Of a DNA stretch of 64,000 bases, positions 22,029-34,160 are shown piece after piece. A program made the translations under genes and the position numbers. Below the pieces are notes generated by a model, which was given only the letters and a program-made list of their open reading frames with translations, ran no database searches and was not told the origin of the DNA. The first letter of the stretch is position 1, and every line of letters begins with the position of its first letter. Source of the stretch: Tenodera sinensis (Eukaryota; Arthropoda; Insecta; Mantodea; Mantidae); contig CM060965.1 of the NCBI GenBank assembly GCA_030765045.1, forward strand, positions 27,870,435 to 27,934,434, in the 5' to 3' direction.

Positions 22029-22368
22029 AACCCCTAGCGCAACAGCCCTTCGGACCAAGGCTTACCGCCCGGCCGTTGCGTTCCCCACCTCTACCCGTTA
22101 CAGACGTTCATGAGTGGAATGCAGTACTGAAGGGTGGGACGTGGTCAGCGCCCCGAGCCCTCCCGACCGGTTATACGGCCTTTGTCAATTGGGGTCGTTA
22201 CTTCTTTATCAAGTAGCCCTCAATTAGTTCTTTTGGGATCTAAGGAGGCTGAGTGCACACCGTGCTAGACCGGCCAGCGGGGGGAAAAATCCCCATGTAC
22301 CGGTGCCAGGGATCGAACCCCGGTCTTCCGCGCCAGAGGCAGGCACGTTACCATTACGCTACGGAGGC
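22029..22368 (-). repeat. SINE-2, full length
   Basis: The minus-strand head at 22368-22300 reads GCCTCCGTAGCGTAATGG (A box) and, about 40 bases on, GGGGTTCGATCCCTGG (B box). The body runs through GGGGATTTTTCCCCCC, ACTCAGCCTCC, CTAATTGAGGGC, TACTTGATAAAGAAG, GACCACGTCCCACCC and CAACGGCCGGGCGG to GGGCTGTTGCGCTAGGGG. This is the best-preserved tRNA-like head of the family in the window. Confidence 0.9.
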
Positions 22369-22954
22369 GCAGAAATAGCTACTGCTTTATTGCTCCATTT
22401 ATATTCTGCCTTCAGCTGTAGGTGATATAGGCACCCACGATTTTGAGTATAATTCCACATATTTAAGGTATTTGCATAACAAATGCATATCTTGAATCTT
22501 CTGCGAATAATCTGTGAAGTCTCCATTCGGAATGCATTTTATAAAATTTCGTATTCATAAACAATAAGAGAGAGGATGAGAGGGAGGAAGGAAGGAGGAG
22601 AGAGAAAGCATACTACGCAATAATGTAGATTCCGTTAAAGCATCAGTTAAACAAACTGTGTTTAAGGCATTAACCGTTTCCGAGATATTCGGGATTGGTT
22701 TGAATTTTTCAATACTTAAAGCTACACAAGGATTACTCTTTACTATCCGTTTAGATGTTTATTTTGCAGCTCTACAATTATAGGAATATTATGAGGGCCC
22801 ATTTACTATTTGTATTCACTATTTGGACCAATTTTTTCTTTCTTTTCTATGGCCATAGGATTCTATGATAGGCACATAATGGAACTATGTATTCTTTGAA
22901 GTACTAAGTCTATTTTTTGCTTCTCACGATGTCCTAAGAGTACCGAATAATCCG
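22369..22954. other. Unassigned sequence
   Basis: There is no gene. A purine-rich GAGAGAGGAT-type stretch lies at 22565-22612. Confidence 0.4.
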
Positions 22955-23026
22955 AGATGATTTAGCTCAACTGGTAAGAGTATCGGCACGGACAGCCAAA
23001 GATCCCTGGTTCGAGACTGCCACTGA
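22955..23026 (+). repeat. tRNA-like pseudogene or SINE head
   Basis: GATGATTTAGCTCAACTGG is a near-perfect A box. CCCTGGTTCGAGACTGCC, 40 bases on, is a B box with a damaged 3' side. The T-stem does not pair, so a working tRNA is unlikely. The following bases do not match another SINE body here. Confidence 0.6.
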
Positions 23027-23350
23027 AATTTTCAAATCTGATTCAACTTTCCAAATTTGCTTACATGAATCTGGTGCAAAAGAAATCAAAACACAATGTA
23101 GGATTTGTACAAGTTCACTAAGAGTGAATTAATTTTGTGGAGAAAGTCACGTGACTCTAGCAGTCAGTTTTTTCTTTGACAACATTGCGGTTTTCAGATA
23201 CTCCGTTTATAAAAGGTTATGATGTCATTAATCTATCTGTAGCTGAGAAAATTAACAGCTCTAATACACTGAATGACTACGGGGTCAATGCCTTCTCATT
23301 CATTCGACTGCTAAACAAACATTTGCTGACACAGCACCAAATGCGATTTT

Positions 23351-23354
<4 letters not shown>

Positions 23355-23424
<70 letters not shown>
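23355..23424. repeat. (CT)35 microsatellite
   Basis: An uninterrupted CT run of 70 bases. The 101-codon plus frame across it is a product of the repeat (Leu-Ser) and not a gene. Confidence 0.98.
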
Positions 23425-23427
<3 letters not shown>

Positions 23428-23833
23428 GGGCATGGACGCAACTTTTGTTTGTTGTTTATAGCAGCCTTACCCAAAGCGTGACTTGCACACACTAAAAAGA
23501 ATAAGTAGTGGCAGCCATGCAAAGGAAGCAAATGTTCCTCTAAGCATTTTAGTCACACTTAGCAATAAAATTTAAAATCTCACACTATTTTAAATTCATT
23601 AGAGGTAGGACAAAATAATGGTAAGCCCGAATTAATTCGGCAGTGGAAAATGCCCACATATTAGATTAGCCTTATCTACATTCACTAAACAGCTTGCCCA
23701 ATCGCAGCTATTTCAGTGATATTGCATGTAGGTATCAGTGATCCGCCACAGGTTCAATCCCTGGCTCGGGTTTTATACCTTTAACGAATATAAGAGTATC
23801 TTTCATGGTAACTATCTTCTCTTCCTCGTTTTA
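23425..23833. other. Unassigned sequence, possible SINE head near 23745-23772
   Basis: CCACAGGTTCAATCCCTGG at about 23747-23765 is a good B box, but no A box is visible upstream. It could be the decayed head of the SINE-2 fragment that follows. The rest is unassigned. Confidence 0.4.
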
Positions 23834-23955
23834 GTCCACGTCCTACCCTCTAGTACTGCACCCCACTCATGACGCCTGTAGTGGGCAGAGGTAGGGAACG
23901 CAGCGGCCGGGCGGAAAGCCTTGGCCCGCGAAGGGCTGTTGCACTAGGTGTTATA
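23834..23955 (+). repeat. SINE-2, 3' part only
   Basis: CACGTCCTACC, AGTACTGCACCCCACTC, ATGACGCCTGTAGTGG, AACGCAGCGGCCGGGCGG and GGGCTGTTGCACTAGG match the 3' body of SINE-2 on the plus strand. The tRNA head and central body are absent. Confidence 0.8.
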
Positions 23956-23984
23956 TTATTTATCATTCAGTAATGTTAATCAGA

Positions 23985-24017
23985 AGCATACAGGAAGACA
24001 AGCACGCACGTGACAGA

Positions 24018-24072
<55 letters not shown>

Positions 24073-24230
24073 GCGCGCGCGCACGCACACATCGACATAC
24101 ATACACAATCACGAAGCTTTTTTTTTCCTTCTAAGAATGGTTATTTTGGATTCAGTAGATACCAAAATATGTATTTGTGGTGAAAACTCGATCTATTCGA
24201 TATTTGGGGTGGAATAAAATACGTTATGCT
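23985..24230 (+). repeat. Rep-A, 3' end with expanded CA tract
   Basis: Right of the CA tract the sequence reads a diverged ACCAAAATATGTATTTGTGG, AAACTCGATCTATTCGATAT and GGGGTGGAATAAAATAC. This parallels the last 70 bases of Rep-A. The left side, GACAGACGCG, corresponds to the CTGACAGACACA motif that precedes the CA tract elsewhere. Confidence 0.75.
24022..24069. repeat. (CA)24 microsatellite inside Rep-A
   Basis: A pure CA run of 48 bases at the position where the reference Rep-A (14473-14484) has a short CA tract. Confidence 0.95.
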
Positions 24231-24320
24231 CGACTGTGACATAATGTAGCACTTATATGACACCGTTAATGGATCTCATTACATCCACCTCTCATAACGA
24301 GACTACTGTCCATCATTAAA

Positions 24321-24416
24321 GGTGCACCTATCCATAAAGACATTGCTAACCACCAATCAAAAGATCCAAGGTGCACCTATACATAAAGACATTGCTAACC
24401 ACCAATCAAAAGATCC
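24321..24416. repeat. 49-bp tandem duplication
   Basis: GGTGCACCTATCCATAAAG at 24321 recurs as GGTGCACCTATACATAAAG at 24370. The rest of the unit (CATTGCTAACCACC, AATCAAAAGATCC) is identical. There is one mismatch in about 47 compared bases, so the duplication is recent. Confidence 0.92.
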
Positions 24417-24436
24417 GCATGTAGCAATCAATACTT

Positions 24437-24720
24437 CGCGCACATTCCCACGCAGCTGAAAGCGAAACTATCGATTCCCGCATATCAAATAAAGCTATTC
24501 TGCTTTTTTAATCATGCTAATATTATAAATAATCTAACATTCTAATAAATTCAATCTGTCTTTTAGTTTTTGAGTCTAATTTTTAAAGGCATATATACTC
24601 CCTGTATCATTGTGTCAGGGCCAACATAACAACAGTTGAAGGCGCAAGTATCGATTCTCGATGATCAATCGAATAACAATTACACGATTACAATGTTGGA
24701 CACCAGTGACAATCGCTACT
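24437..24720 (+). repeat. Rep-D repeat, two partial units
   Basis: CGCGCACATTCCCACGCAG and AACTATCGATTCCCG at 24437-24480 match 44907-44951. ATCGATTCTCGATG, CAATCGAATAACAATTACAC and CACCAGTGACAA at 24650-24715 match 44993-45045. The two units here are separated by about 150 bases of AT-rich sequence. The family has no open frame and no tRNA-like box. Confidence 0.65.
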
Positions 24721-27261
24721 GTCTGCTTCAGATGCCATTATACTCTCCGTGCTCTAGTTGCATAATATGCTATTCAAGAGCAGCGAAAGTAACTTTGAGA
24801 TCCTCTTCAGTACATCTTTAGCAACATCAGTAAGAAGTCCATCCCTAGTTGACTATAAACTTGCCTCCAGTACTAAGAGCAAGGAAAATGACGCTATTCC
24901 TGCATGTTTCAGGATATTACTTAGAAAAGGGTTTATATAGAGAAACGATAGGGTTCGATATATGTAGTTACTATCTCCAGTTTTATTATATTGAAATATT
25001 TTACGACTTTGCGAGTTAAATTGAAAGCGGAGGGCGTGAGCGTCAGCCAAACAAATGGCGATCGATTACAAGTTATCCTGGCCCTCATCGAGTAAACTGG
25101 ATTATATTTTGTAATGCTAGCTTGCGTCACTAGTTTTATGTGGCTGTCTTGCTGAGACTAGTGGAATTAAACTGCGCGAGAGATCAAAGATTAGAACTTT
25201 AACATCAGAATTAACAGCGGGAACCTTGCTGGTACCGCAGGGCAATTAAAGACACTTCTGCGAACACTTGCGGTGGTCCATACAGTTTAATAATAACAAA
25301 ACCTTTGAAATTAAATAGTCTTTAAATATACTTGCTGCTACTGTAGCCTACATTGATTCTAATTTAACTATTGGTATACAACTCCGAAATGTATTACTTA
25401 TCAGAGGAGAGATGTCAATTAAATGCAGAGTATTACATGCAAAATCTAAACTGCCTTATTTTTGGTCAAAGTTTTATTAAAATTGAACATGTTTTACCTC
25501 CTTGTATGTTTCACACGTATAGTACATTTCAATAAAATTGAACATATTTTTACATAACTATTTTTGCAAAATTGAAAAAAAAAAATTGTGTGTCATTTTA
25601 TAAATAACTTTCAGGGATAATCGCTTAAAATTTTGCACACTGCTCGTTTAATTATATTAAAATAATGTCCTGTAAGGATGCTGGTTCATTTTATATAATC
25701 TTTAAAAATATCTACTTCCAAAATAGTTATCAAGTATAAAATATAACAGCTATCAAGAGTTATTTACTGGAATTGAAGAGTATGTGTAGTTACATAAGTG
25801 GGCAAAATGTCATGAAAATTTGTCACTTAGTTTGTTAGGAATTGGTACAGACATTCTGAAAATTAACTTTCGGAAAATAAAGGTTTAGGTTTAAATGGCC
25901 TTTTTGTTGCTAACTTAAAAAACATCCATATAATACTGAGAGTCATCCTGGACATCATCTGAAGCTCTCCCAGTTCTTTTTCTTCTCTGGGCATGTTTGT
26001 CTCAAACAAAACTGCCTTCTATGACTTCTATACCAAGAAGTCACTGATAAAAGTTTCTAAGGTTAAGGGGTAACATGTATTGGGCATTTAATTAAATTTT
26101 AGGCATTTTCTGAAGGAATTTTGAGATAGAACTTCGGAAAGTGTTATTTAAACATCATGAACAAAATGAAAAAAAGGAAAAAAAAATTGATCATTTTAAT
26201 TAATGTCCTTTAAATTGGCCAGTTTACACAGGCAACAGGCGGTCTAAGGTCTCAAATTTAGACATTCCTAGTCAATCAGCAGGTAAGCAGGCCACAAAGT
26301 AGGCAGCACCAGAACAAAGGAGACTCACACTTTTATTTTAACAGTTCTTATTATAATATATTGTGCAGTGGTGTGTAATCATGCGATCACTTAAGCTTCG
26401 CACATCATTTTAATTCTAATTTGAAGATTGAGTCATCAAAAGCGCTATTTTAGAGTCTACTGGAGCCGAAGTAGCGATTTTCCATAGCCTACCTAACTAT
26501 ATGCATTCATTTAGGCTTACATATCGTGTCATTTTGTTTGTAATACATCAATGAACCACTTTTTGATTGTATGTGAGTTGGGGAAAAGTTATTTGCTAGA
26601 AGACATTGCTTTCATGTTCCTTAAGCTAATCTTTTAATTTCTTAAATGTCATTATTTAACGAATGAAGAATCTTTCTAAACGTACTCTTTCGAGGCAAAG
26701 CAAGTGCCAAAAATGACCAACCAATTACAAAGCAGGGCGACCAATAGAGATTAGTTGAATGGAGAAAATAGGTTTTGTTTGGAACCTGTCACAGGAAACT
26801 TCGCCTTTAAATGGAAACTGATATGCTAACAACAGCTAATTCAATGTGAGAAAACATATTCTGACTGAAAACAAATATCACGACTCTAAGGGACTGAAGT
26901 TATGTACAATAATATATTTTCTTAAAAACATGAGCACTGCAGTTAACACATCTACCTCCCAAATTATACAAACTACAGAAGTTATGAAGCCTTATGTAAT
27001 TTTTGAGTTCTCAATAGCAAGCATTTTAATGACCCATTAGTTAACTTTCTGCCCTTAAGATCTTAATTTCAAATTATTTACCAATGACTTCTCTATTTTT
27101 ACGCTGTTGGTAAACGAGCGTGTCTCTAAGACTTAAAATGGTATTGTACATTTTGCAGCAACAAAGACTGGATGTAAAAATAATTTAAGTAAAACGAAAC
27201 TTCTCATTTGAATAATACAAAAAACACTATTTTTACTTATGAGTTTATCTCCCAGTTCTCG

Positions 27262-27263
<2 letters not shown>
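24721..27263. other. Unassigned AT-rich sequence
   Basis: About 2.5 kb with no gene, tRNA-like box or recognised repeat. Opposing short frames at 24758-25130 have no motif. Confidence 0.4.

Positions 27264-27330
<67 letters not shown>
27264..27330. repeat. (AT)33 microsatellite
   Basis: An uninterrupted AT/TA run of about 67 bases. The Tyr-Ile frame across it is a repeat product. Confidence 0.97.
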
Positions 27331-27332
<2 letters not shown>

Positions 27333-28820
27333 AATTGGCTTGAGAAGCAGAAAAGTTTTTCAAAATAACTGGAGCACATAGCTGTTATGTATAATTTTCC
27401 TGAAATTTAGTGGTTTTTTTTCCCCTTAAAAAAACGCATGAAAGCATTTTTGAAAAGAATAAAGAGATATACAAAAGCTATTTTAAATAAAACTTACAAA
27501 AATGATAACAGCAAGAGGTTACAACAAAAATCTGAAATTGACTATTTCAAACACCAAGTCAGAGAACGGTTTTTCTAAAGATATTTAGTTATTTAGAGTC
27601 ACAACACAAAGCCCTAGCTATGCAACTGGGTTACAATTAACAGACAAGGCACCGTAAGAATTCTCATAGACGGGAACCAGCGGAAAATCACAGGTCAGGA
27701 CTCGAACCCCTAACCAAATCAATTATCCGCATGGGTGCCGGAACGGCGCTCATTTTCCTCACTCCATTACCCTGTGGCGTGACGGCAGTGTTTTGTTTTT
27801 TGCTCCGATTCGCCTACTCCATCACGATGAGGCTGGTCGTGTCCGACTGTTTGCATATCTGCTTTTGGACGGACAGGGGCGGCAACAAATGTCCGGCGGT
27901 TAACAAGGGCAACTCAAGGATATCTGATTATGGCTATCAACTTCATCTTACTGTTATTTGCACTATTTACTACTTTAAATGTTGTTGACACCCGTTTAAT
28001 TTTCCTGATAAGGAAGGCACAAAATGTCTCATTTGATTTTCTTGGCTTGCTGCATGTCATGGTGATTCTGCAGACTTCAAATAACTCTTCTATTCATGTT
28101 AGTTATAATATCTGCACAGAAAGTAGTTCAATTTTAAGGGGAGCAACACGTAAAAGCTCTAGAAAATTCTGAAAAGTACACATTTTTGTGCAGTAATAAG
28201 CCTTAATGGTTTAAAAAGGGAAGAGTGCTATAATGGTGCAGACACTGCAATAATTAAAGCACCAGCCAACACTGGGTTGCAGTTTTTTGCATGTAAAATC
28301 ACTTTTCTACCCATAAAAACAATAAAATTAATTTCCTTCGCTTTTTTCAGTGCTCGTTTACATTCGAAAATGTTAATGCTATCAAAAAGTTACAATTTAC
28401 TTATTCTTAATGAGTCACATGTTTCTGTAGATATCTTTTGTACCTACAGATTTCAACAGAAATAAAGAAAACTCATCTGAATATTTGTTGAGGATACTAG
28501 ATATTTTTCAAAAAGCGCTTTAACTTCCAATTTTTTGCAGCAGAAATGAGATACCTTAGAGCCATAAAATGATGTATAATAATGGATAAAATAAAAAAAT
28601 GGAGAAATAAGAGAAGAACTAGGTATTAGTGCAATAAATGATAAAATAAGCCAATACGGAGAAAGCTGCAGAAACCATTTGCAAAGGATGGACTATACCG
28701 ACACCTCAAAATGCATACAATTACCAACCATATGGAAATAAAAATGTTGGAAGGCCGATGAGAAGGTGAAGAGACTTGAGGTCGGAACAGGAAAATGATG
28801 ATGACGACTTCTCTTTTAAA
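27331..28820. other. Unassigned sequence, possible minus-strand SINE at 27640-27735
   Basis: GGTTAGGGGTTCGAGTCC on the minus strand at about 27711-27694 is a good B box. No convincing A box is visible, so the SINE call is tentative. The remainder is AT-rich and unassigned. Confidence 0.4.
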
Positions 28821-29160
28821 CAAGTGCCGGGGTGGCGACTCTCATGCTGAGGGTCCATGGTTCGATTCCTGGCGCTATCTAAACCTTCATCTCTGATTAG
28901 CTCATGTGAAGTAACTCCACGGCACAAAGTGGTACGAGTCTATGGTAAAAACTAAAAGCCAGTGGTGCCATCCCCTGTTTTGTTCTTCGGTTTGCCTACC
29001 GCCCAAGGGGCACTGTGTCGCCGTAAAGTGCGACCACCCGCTATGGAAGAAAGATGTTGGAAAATGAAACTGCGGGTCACATATTGGCATTCCTGCTGTA
29101 GGCCCTTTCATCTCACGTCATCCTCATTATCACCCTACCATCGCAGATAACAGATTCCAC
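28821..29160 (+). repeat. Probable tRNA-derived SINE
   Basis: TCCATGGTTCGATTCCTGG at 28853-28871 is a strong B box. The upstream GGGTGGCGACTCTCATGCTG gives a degenerate A-box region. A comparatively GC-rich body runs to about 29110, with TTCGGTTTGCCTACCGCC and CGTAAAGTGCGACCACC. It is single-copy in the window, so the 3' boundary is a guess. Confidence 0.5.
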
Positions 29161-30514
29161 CCTCTGGGTGCATTCAGTGTACGTATGCAAAATGAACAGT
29201 TTCACACTCTGGTGTTTTCCTCAGGCTCATTCTTTTCCGTCTTTCTTTTTTTCACTTTATTAGTTCATACTGTTTTTTTGGGAGAGGCAAACTGCGTATG
29301 CTCTAAGCAGAATTATTTGGTATGATTTTAGTAAACAACTCTTTGAATAATACGTAATGTAACTAATACATGACTCAAACTGAGGAAAATACATTTGAGA
29401 AGTGGTAAAACCCTGTCGCGAATTCATATTGAACTATCTTTGATGTCCCTTTGCTTTGCATATTTGTCTCTTAGTATGCTGTTAGTATTCTTTGTAGCAG
29501 AAGTGCTTTGCACTTGCCAATAAACAAAATGGTGTACAGTTTAATGTGATTCATTCACGTAACGTAAGGACCAACATTGGCTGTAACGAGAAGGTTCAGG
29601 AAAATAGTTGATAACTCCTGAATGATATTTTTTGCTCGTCAGATCAAACTTCTTAATTATACCAAAGATCTCATTTTCTGAATACATAACATAAACACCA
29701 CATATAAACATTGTGATTAACCCAGAATATGTGAACATAAACTCTTTCTGCATACCAAAATTAATCTTTTTTCTAGGTTAGTTTGGTAAAATTTTCCTTT
29801 CTTTTCTTTTTCAAGTAGAGATGTGTTCTTTCTGGATTCACTATACGTGGATGAAGTTTCTGGTGCTACAGTGTGACAAACTTATAACCTTTGAAACAGT
29901 TTTAAAGGCGACCAAAAATAATAAACACTTGTCTATGCAAAGGGTGGTTTGCGGCGGGAGAGTTCCCTAAAATATTAGAGTAAAATTGCCATTTAGTCCG
30001 ACAACACTACACACTGTACGAGTATATGAGAGCCTGCTAAATTACCACAACCGTACAAGAATCAAGGGTTATCCCTGACGACGCCTGATGCGTCGAATGG
30101 TACAAAAAGTGTTCTCATGCAAAGCTTCATCTTGTTAGCGGCGAATGCTAAGTCAAAGTTTTAACGAGTTAAAGTCATAATAAACAGATCGAGATATCTG
30201 CCGCATACACGCACAACAAAACTTGACAAGAGAAAGGGGGTTTGAATTCCGGCACAGGTGATTTAGGAGCATGTAATTACATGTTACGGACCGGCCTTAA
30301 CAAATAAAATAGTAGTAGTCGTCAATAAGACAATAGCTGTTTCCACTTTCACTACCGACAGGGACGCCCTGTGACCGTCAAACTGAGATTTACATTATCC
30401 ACCACCATATGGCTAATATGACCTTACCAATTCTTTACGCATGCGTGAGGAAGCCTTAAAATGTACAAACGACGTTTTCTAATTATGGTATTTTTTACTT
30501 TCTCTAGTACGTGT
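29161..30514. other. Unassigned sequence
   Basis: There is no gene. TTTGAATTCCGGCACAGG near 30241 could be a decayed SINE B box with tail (GGACCGGCCTTAAC), but the head is not recognisable. The rest is AT-rich. Confidence 0.35.
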
Positions 30515-30660
30515 AGTAAGTAGGGAAAGTATTGTATTTCCCCTCCCCAAAAGTGTGTGTGAATAAAGTAACTCAAAAACGAAAAGTCGGATGAATACCA
30601 AACTTGATATTTAAAAAGACGGAACACGAAGACTTTCCAGGAAATCCTCCTTCACCAAAC
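30515..30660 (-). repeat. Rep-A, 3' half with internal deletion
   Basis: On the plus strand, GAAAGTATTGTATTTCCC, then AACTCAAAAACGAAAAGTCG, ATGAATACCAAACTTG and GAACACGAAGACTTTCCAGG are in reverse-complement Rep-A order. The segment between the terminal motif and the CA tract is deleted: only GTGTGTGTG remains. Confidence 0.7.
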
Positions 30661-30852
30661 TAGTACCTCCTACCTGGACCATTTTTCTAAATGTTTTATT
30701 TTCGAAAGAACGGCTCCAGTGGTATTTATTTTAACTCGTGTTTATTGCAGTCAAATCCCCCAGCTAGGAAAGTAGATATACATAAATGGAAACAATTCCT
30801 TATCACTTTTAAGTCCCTTGTAGTATGTCAGTTTACAAAATGTGCTGTTCAG

Positions 30853-30938
<86 letters not shown>

Positions 30939-30958
30939 CATCATCATCATCATCATCA

Positions 30959-30995
<37 letters not shown>

Positions 30996-31014
30996 CATCA
31001 TCATCACCATCATT
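30853..31014. repeat. (ATT)n with (ATC)n interruption
   Basis: About 86 bases of ATT, then about 24 bases of ATC, then ATT and ATC again. Long poly-Ile, poly-Tyr and poly-Leu frames across it are repeat products. Confidence 0.97.
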
Positions 31015-31263
31015 GCGTAGATAATAAGTCTAAAACTTTCAGTTATTTTAAATTACAGAAAATGTAAGAATTTTACCATTTGTAGTGCAATGTTTACTAA
31101 TGAGTGCAGTTTTACGTACATTTCCATACTGTAAAGCATCGACTTCCTTTTTCCGTCTAATCATCTGCAAGTAAGACATCTCAGGAATCGTGGCAGGTAG
31201 TCAAGTTTGAAGCAAAATTTGTATTCACATTTCGAAAATGACTTATTTCTCTAAAAATAAACG

Positions 31264-31266
<3 letters not shown>

Positions 31267-31342
<76 letters not shown>
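31267..31342. repeat. (GT)38 microsatellite
   Basis: A pure GT run of 76 bases, followed by a G-rich stretch (31344-31360). No Rep-A flanks are seen. Confidence 0.97.
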
Positions 31343-31343
<1 letters not shown>

Positions 31344-31489
31344 GGGGAGGGGGAGGGGGGCAAAAAATTTACGCTGAGCATATGAAGCAGAAGGTCCATA
31401 TATCTCTTAAAAATTCGAGTATCATTTGCCCACGTATTTCAAATGTTTTTTTTCTTATAGCCCGCCTTTGACTACAAGGTCATATCGAC

Positions 31490-31715
31490 GGCCACTCCTT
31501 TGGGACATATTGCCCACTGGCAATGTTGTTAACAATAGGTTTTGGGCGTTTGGACCTTTTGTATGTTAAATTCACACTCGCCTTCACTTCCAGACTCTGG
31601 GAAGAATAGCGAATAATCTTGGTTAGAGAAAATCTTCCCACTCCCTAGCCGAGAATCGAACGTGGGACCCTTTGCACAGCGGACAGATGCTCTACCGACT
31701 GGACTACAGCCCAGC
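31490..31715 (-). repeat. SINE-4, complete head
   Basis: The minus-strand head begins near 31714: GCTGGGCTGTAGTCCAGTCG then GTAGAGC (A box), and CCCACGTTCGATTCTCGG (B box) about 40 bases on. The body passes AAGATTATTCGC and ends in GTTAACAACATTGCCAGTGG and GGCAATATGTCCC. The 3' body recurs at 32055-32130. Confidence 0.8.
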
Positions 31716-31856
31716 ACATTTCAAATGTTGTTCAGATAATTATAATTGGGGATAACTCGTATAGAAGCTTTTCAGGAGACATTGCGCTTACCGAGTTGAA
31801 ATGTTTTGTAAGGTTTAACAAACATCTGTCTACATGTTGAAAATTGGCCCAAAATT

Positions 31857-31877
31857 AGTATATATATATATATATAT
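31857..31877. repeat. Short (TA)n run
   Basis: About ten TA units. Confidence 0.9.
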
Positions 31878-32054
31878 GGAGACTTTTGTGAAATATCAGA
31901 AATTTTAGGATATCTCCCACAATATCCACTATAACGTATCGCCATTATTATCATGGTTTTGTTTCTGCCGAAAACCAAAGGTTGACGCGCCTTCTCCCCA
32001 AGCTGTGGCGTAGTTTTTAACTAATTTATTTTTTATTGTTCCATTTATATCGCG

Positions 32055-32200
32055 CCGTTAACTCAATGGTCATGGCCTTTCCTTTGAACGCATTGCCTAC
32101 TGGCAACGGTATTAACCCTATACAGTGGGTTTTTTCTGTACATTAGAATCTAGATCACAGACTTTCATTCATACTCCCCAGCCAAATCGAAGCGACAGCG
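32055..32200 (-). repeat. SINE-4, degraded second copy
   Basis: GCATTGCCTACTGGCAACGG and TATTAAC at 32088-32115 match the 3' body of the copy 560 bases to the left (CATATTGCCCACTGG, CAATGTTGTTAAC). The head region shows only ACTCCCCAGCCAAATCGAAG in place of ACTCCCTAGCCGAGAATCG. Same orientation, so a nearby second insertion or an old local duplication. Confidence 0.65.
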
Positions 32201-34104
32201 ACTTATTGTTGGCTGTTGCAGTCTTCTCTTGCACACAAGACACCACATTGTTTCACGTGCTCCCAAGCGCTACTCACGTTATGATCTTGAATGACGAAAT
32301 AGTTCTTCCCTTCGTACCCTAATCTATAATACGAATCAGCTGCTTTTTTTGGACAGTCGTAAAAAATACAAGGTAATAAATGGTTCATGTTCAGTTAACA
32401 TGCGGAAGAGGAGAAAAGCCAAAGGGGGAAAAAGACGAAGAATAAACAATGCAATCTAAATTATATTTAACTAATTTTGCTGCAATCCAGAGGTTGCAGA
32501 GGCAGTTCGAGTCGAGCGGGGATGTTGGTTCCCCCCGTTCGGGTGTCATTTACCGCAGTACCCAGCCGTAACACGGCTTTACCTGCGTGATGAGGGCTGA
32601 TAGGTTTCTCTACAGGGATAGCAATGTGTGTTTGAGTTGCAAATAGAGAACGGATATTTATGAACGACAATGCTTAGGTGTAACCTCCAAGTTACGAATG
32701 CATGTATGCATTACATACACACATGCGCGTGACTAACGAAAAAGACATGCTGCGGTGCAAACTGCAGTGACGTAATTCTCCTAGTCGTATTATGGCCCAA
32801 TGAGGTAAAACTATATTCGTCCAATACATCCATACTCTAAACAATGGTACTGCTGTTCTGAGGGGCACCTATTAAGGTATACTAAGATCAGTACGATCCA
32901 CCAGTCTTCAAGATTTAAATGATTTATTAGCGTGATATTTGTCTGTCTTGAGCTAGATTTAAAAACACCTCGATATTTTCTCCATATTGGAACAATTTTT
33001 CCAAAACCTAAGGAAATATTTTTAGAACGAAACATGATAACATACCTTTGCATGTTAGACCACATTTCATATTTTATATTTTATCACCAAACAGCCTAAG
33101 AACTCGCCGCAACGTCAACCACATGCTTCGCCTCGTATTCCATTTCCACCCTGAATAAATTGGTACAACAAACAGGGCCACGTTGATGCTTTATCCACCC
33201 CTGAGTTGAAATCACTTGATATCTATAGCTGATATTGCTCCTGGAAACCACACATAAGCTAACATGTCTTCATTAAACGGTCGTAATCAGTGAGGTATGA
33301 ATCAATAAACCAACCTGGTGGCGCGCATCCGATGAGATGTAATTGATATGGAACCACTTTCACGGCGACTTCTTCACGCCCCAGGGCCCACCACAGTACT
33401 GCGAGCAAACTTGCAAGTAACCCATTCAAAATGGAAAGTATGGGAAAACTCCTTTAATTAATGAGAAAGTGTTGAGCGTGTGAGCGAAACGAGACTGACG
33501 AACTTTCCTTGGAATCTTCAGCCATTCTGGAGACATTTGTAGCAAAAGTAACTTTTACAAGTGTAAATATTAGCAAAAAAAAAAAAAAGTCCAGGATATG
33601 AATGCTAATTTATAGCCTCTGCTGAAAAGTTTGATTCCTGTCTGAAGAGGGAATTTTACTGTTAGGATTATTTTATAGGCTCCTTTCAATCTATAAAAGT
33701 GGATGACCGTGAATGTTCGAGTATTTGGTGTGTGCGCGCACCGCCTTCAAAGTTGAAACAAAAAACAACAGAACTCCAACATTTAGAAATCATTACTGAT
33801 CACGCAATTCGATGGCTTACGTATATTTATAGATAACAATTAATAGCAAAACCCACACATCTTTCATTGCTATTTTCGAAAGATTAAACGCCGTTTGATT
33901 TTCCAGATCTTCAGTCCTTCTGCAGAACAGATTAAAACCTTGTTACATCTGGAAAGATAAGGGAACGAAAAAGTTTAGCAATAATCAATCCTGTTGACGC
34001 TATTTGATCTGTACCAAAACAATACTATAGCTATCGATATATCTTAGAAATACGCGTTTTGTGTTTTTTTATAGAAAAAACGGGTATTTTTAAGACCCCC
34101 ACGC

Positions 34105-34106
<2 letters not shown>
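32201..34106. other. Unassigned sequence
   Basis: No recognised gene or repeat. The 32480-32640 segment is GC-richer and holds a 67-codon minus frame without motifs. An A13 run lies near 33576-33588. Confidence 0.35.

Positions 34107-34160
<54 letters not shown>

Noticed and set aside
22955..23026. Functional tRNA gene
   Set aside because: A and B boxes are present, but the T-stem does not pair and the 3' acceptor side is not complementary. Called a pseudogene or SINE head.
24321..24416. CRISPR-like repeat-spacer unit
   Set aside because: Two head-to-tail copies without spacers in a eukaryotic context: a simple tandem duplication.
30825..31067. Poly-Tyr, poly-Leu and poly-His frames
   Set aside because: Translations of ATT/ATC microsatellite.
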